Below are positions 5,982-6,884 of a stretch of DNA of 6,884 bases, in pieces (position 1 is the stretch's first letter; the number at the start of each line of letters is the position of its first letter). This stretch comes from Chloroflexota bacterium (GTDB taxonomy: Bacteria > Chloroflexota > Anaerolineae > Aggregatilineales > Phototrophicaceae). Location of the stretch: the NCBI GenBank assembly GCA_010092805.1, contig JAADYY010000210.1, forward strand, positions 1 to 6,884. Reading direction: 5' to 3'. Below the pieces are notes generated by a model. It was not told the DNA's origin, made no database searches, and saw only the letters and a program-made list of their open reading frames with translations. The translations under genes and the position numbers were made by a program.

Positions 5982-6816
5982 TGCGCTGAATGTGCCGCTG
6001 ATCGAAGTCGATAATATCAGCACCGTGTTTCGTGGGCATGGGCGCACCGGCCCGCCGATCACGGCGGTGGATGGGGTGTCGTTGGCGCTCCCGGCGGATT
6101 CCGCCACCTTTTTGACGATTGTGGGCGAAAGTGGCAGCGGCAAAACGACGCTGTCGCGCAACATCCTCGGCTTGATCCAGCCGACGCACGGCGCAGTCCG
6201 CTATCGTGGCCAGGACATCCGCAAACTCCCGGCGCGTGAACGTCATGCCTTTCGGCGTGAGGTGCAGCCCGTCTTCCAAGATCCGTATGCGGCCTACAAC
6301 CCCTTCTACCGCATTGACCGGGTGCTGCGCGCACCGATTCGCAAATTCAAGCTGGCGACCTCGCGTGACCAAGCGCAGGCCAAGATCGAGGAAGCATTGA
6401 CCGCCGTCGATCTGCGCCCCGGCGATGTGTTGGGCCGCTACCCGCATCAATTGAGCGGCGGCGAGCGTCAGCGGCTGATGCTGGCGCGCATCTACCTGAT
6501 TCGCCCACGCCTGATCGTCGCCGACGAGCCGCTCTCGATGATCGATGCCTCGCTGCGCACGCTGTTTCTCAATATTCTGCTGGATTTCCGCGATCAACAC
6601 GGCATCTCGTGCATCCACATCACCCATAACCTGGCGACGGCCTATTATCTGGGCGGCGGGTTGATGGTGATGTACAAAGGGCGTGTCGTGGAACAGGGCG
6701 ACATGGATGCGATCATCGCCGCGCCCAGCCACGACTACACGCGGATGTTGATCGACGCCGTACCCAACCCTGATCCTACCAAGCGGCGCGGCCTCCGTGA
6801 TGTGGCACAGTCGTAA
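5974..6816 (+). CDS. dppF: ABC importer ATPase, DppF/OppF family (short form)
   Basis: This 280-residue cytoplasmic ATPase partners the preceding one. Motifs: Walker A GESGSGKTT (51-59), Q-loop Gln102 (FQDPYAAYNP), signature LSGGERQR (160-167), Walker B LIVADEP with catalytic Glu185, D-loop region SMIDASLR (188-195) and switch His218. After the switch His it has Asn219 (THNL) where Asp is usual, and the HPY motif reads HDY (253-255). It stops soon after PNPDP and lacks the C-terminal Cys domain of its partner, so it is about 40 residues shorter than many DppF proteins. TTG 5956 and ATG 5962 are possible upstream starts. I chose ATG 5974 because a GGA lies 7 nt before it and it gives an 8-bp overlap (ATGACTGA) with the previous stop. 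THNLATAYYL and SMIDASLR recall the oligosaccharide branch of the family. Confidence 0.9.
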   Translation: MTDALNVPLIEVDNISTVFRGHGRTGPPITAVDGVSLALPADSATFLTIVGESGSGKTTLSRNILGLIQPTHGAVRYRGQDIRKLPARERHAFRREVQPVFQDPYAAYNPFYRIDRVLRAPIRKFKLATSRDQAQAKIEEALTAVDLRPGDVLGRYPHQLSGGERQRLMLARIYLIRPRLIVADEPLSMIDASLRTLFLNILLDFRDQHGISCIHITHNLATAYYLGGGLMVMYKGRVVEQGDMDAIIAAPSHDYTRMLIDAVPNPDPTKRRGLRDVAQS

Positions 6817-6840
6817 TGCCATAATGTCCATCCATAGGCG

Positions 6841-6877
6841 CAGACATCATTGTATAATAAGTTAACAATGGTGTCTG
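6841..6877. repeat. 13-bp inverted repeat enclosing a TATAAT box (likely operator)
   Basis: CAGACATCATTGT (6841-6853) is answered by ACAATGGTGTCTG (6865-6877): 12 perfect pairs plus one T-G, around 11 AT-rich bases. Half-sites are 24 bp apart centre-to-centre, about two helical turns, which fits a dimeric repressor. No T-run follows on either strand, so it is a poor terminator candidate for the importer operon. A hairpin role in RNA cannot be excluded. Confidence 0.6.
6853..6858 (+). promoter_or_regulatory. Candidate -10 box for a gene beyond the right edge
   Basis: A perfect TATAAT overlaps the last base of the left repeat arm and the loop of the inverted repeat. A transcript would begin near 6865, within the right arm. 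The last bases of the window (AGGA at 6881-6884) could be the ribosome-binding site of a plus-strand gene starting just outside. No good -35 is visible 16-18 bp upstream (ATCCAT or CATCCA), which might mean an activator is needed. A regulator bound to the repeat would cover this box. Confidence 0.45.
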
Positions 6878-6884
6878 GATAGGA

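Noticed and set aside
4350..6164. A 604-codon open frame on the minus strand opposite the importer genes
   Set aside because: It runs against four-motif-perfect permease and ATPase genes, has no recognisable domain and is the usual mirror frame of GC-rich coding DNA.
1..6884. CRISPR array, tRNA, rRNA, insertion sequence or phage features
   Set aside because: No regularly spaced repeats, cloverleaf, transposase motif or terminal repeats were found on either strand by reading.

Overview
The window is GC-rich DNA that reads as bacterial. By composition and protein style it most resembles a Chloroflexota genome (Anaerolineae-like). This assignment is an inference. It rests on the family-5 binding protein and importer subunits of a kind common there, and on the short secreted-protein start at the left edge (AxA signal peptide followed by a 'YDADSLTIY' stretch). 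No marker gene is present to prove it.

Layout. Positions 1-185 (minus strand) hold the first 61 codons of an exported protein that runs off the left edge. Positions 245-1015 (minus) encode a complete endonuclease/exonuclease/phosphatase-fold hydrolase. A 207-bp divergent intergenic region (1016-1222) separates it from a plus-strand operon. That operon is a full ABC importer of the peptide/nickel/oligosaccharide (Dpp/Opp) class: binding protein (1223-2917), two permeases (3017-4042 and 4039-4902) and two ATPases (4899-5981 and 5974-6816). The last four genes overlap by 4-8 bp and are surely translated together. The binding-protein gene is set apart by a 99-bp spacer with a strong 12-bp hairpin and has a much more optimised codon choice, as expected for the most abundant subunit. 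The last 68 bp look like the control region of another plus-strand gene starting just outside: a 13-bp inverted repeat wraps a TATAAT box and an AGGA sequence lies at the very edge.

How the genes work together. The secreted binding protein captures a solute outside the membrane and delivers it to the permease heterodimer, which the ATPase heterodimer powers. All catalytic motifs of both ATPases are present, so the system looks functional. The substrate cannot be read from sequence. The class includes peptide importers, but several features recall the thermophile cello- and beta-glucan-oligosaccharide branch of this family, and no hydrolase or peptidase lies in the window to decide.

No wholly new system is evident. 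The points that most deserve a second look are the promoter-embedded inverted repeat at the right edge, the differential-expression hairpin, the Gly-to-Asp change in the EAA loop of the second permease, the lack of a lipobox in the binding protein, and a nine-C run inside the first ATPase gene.
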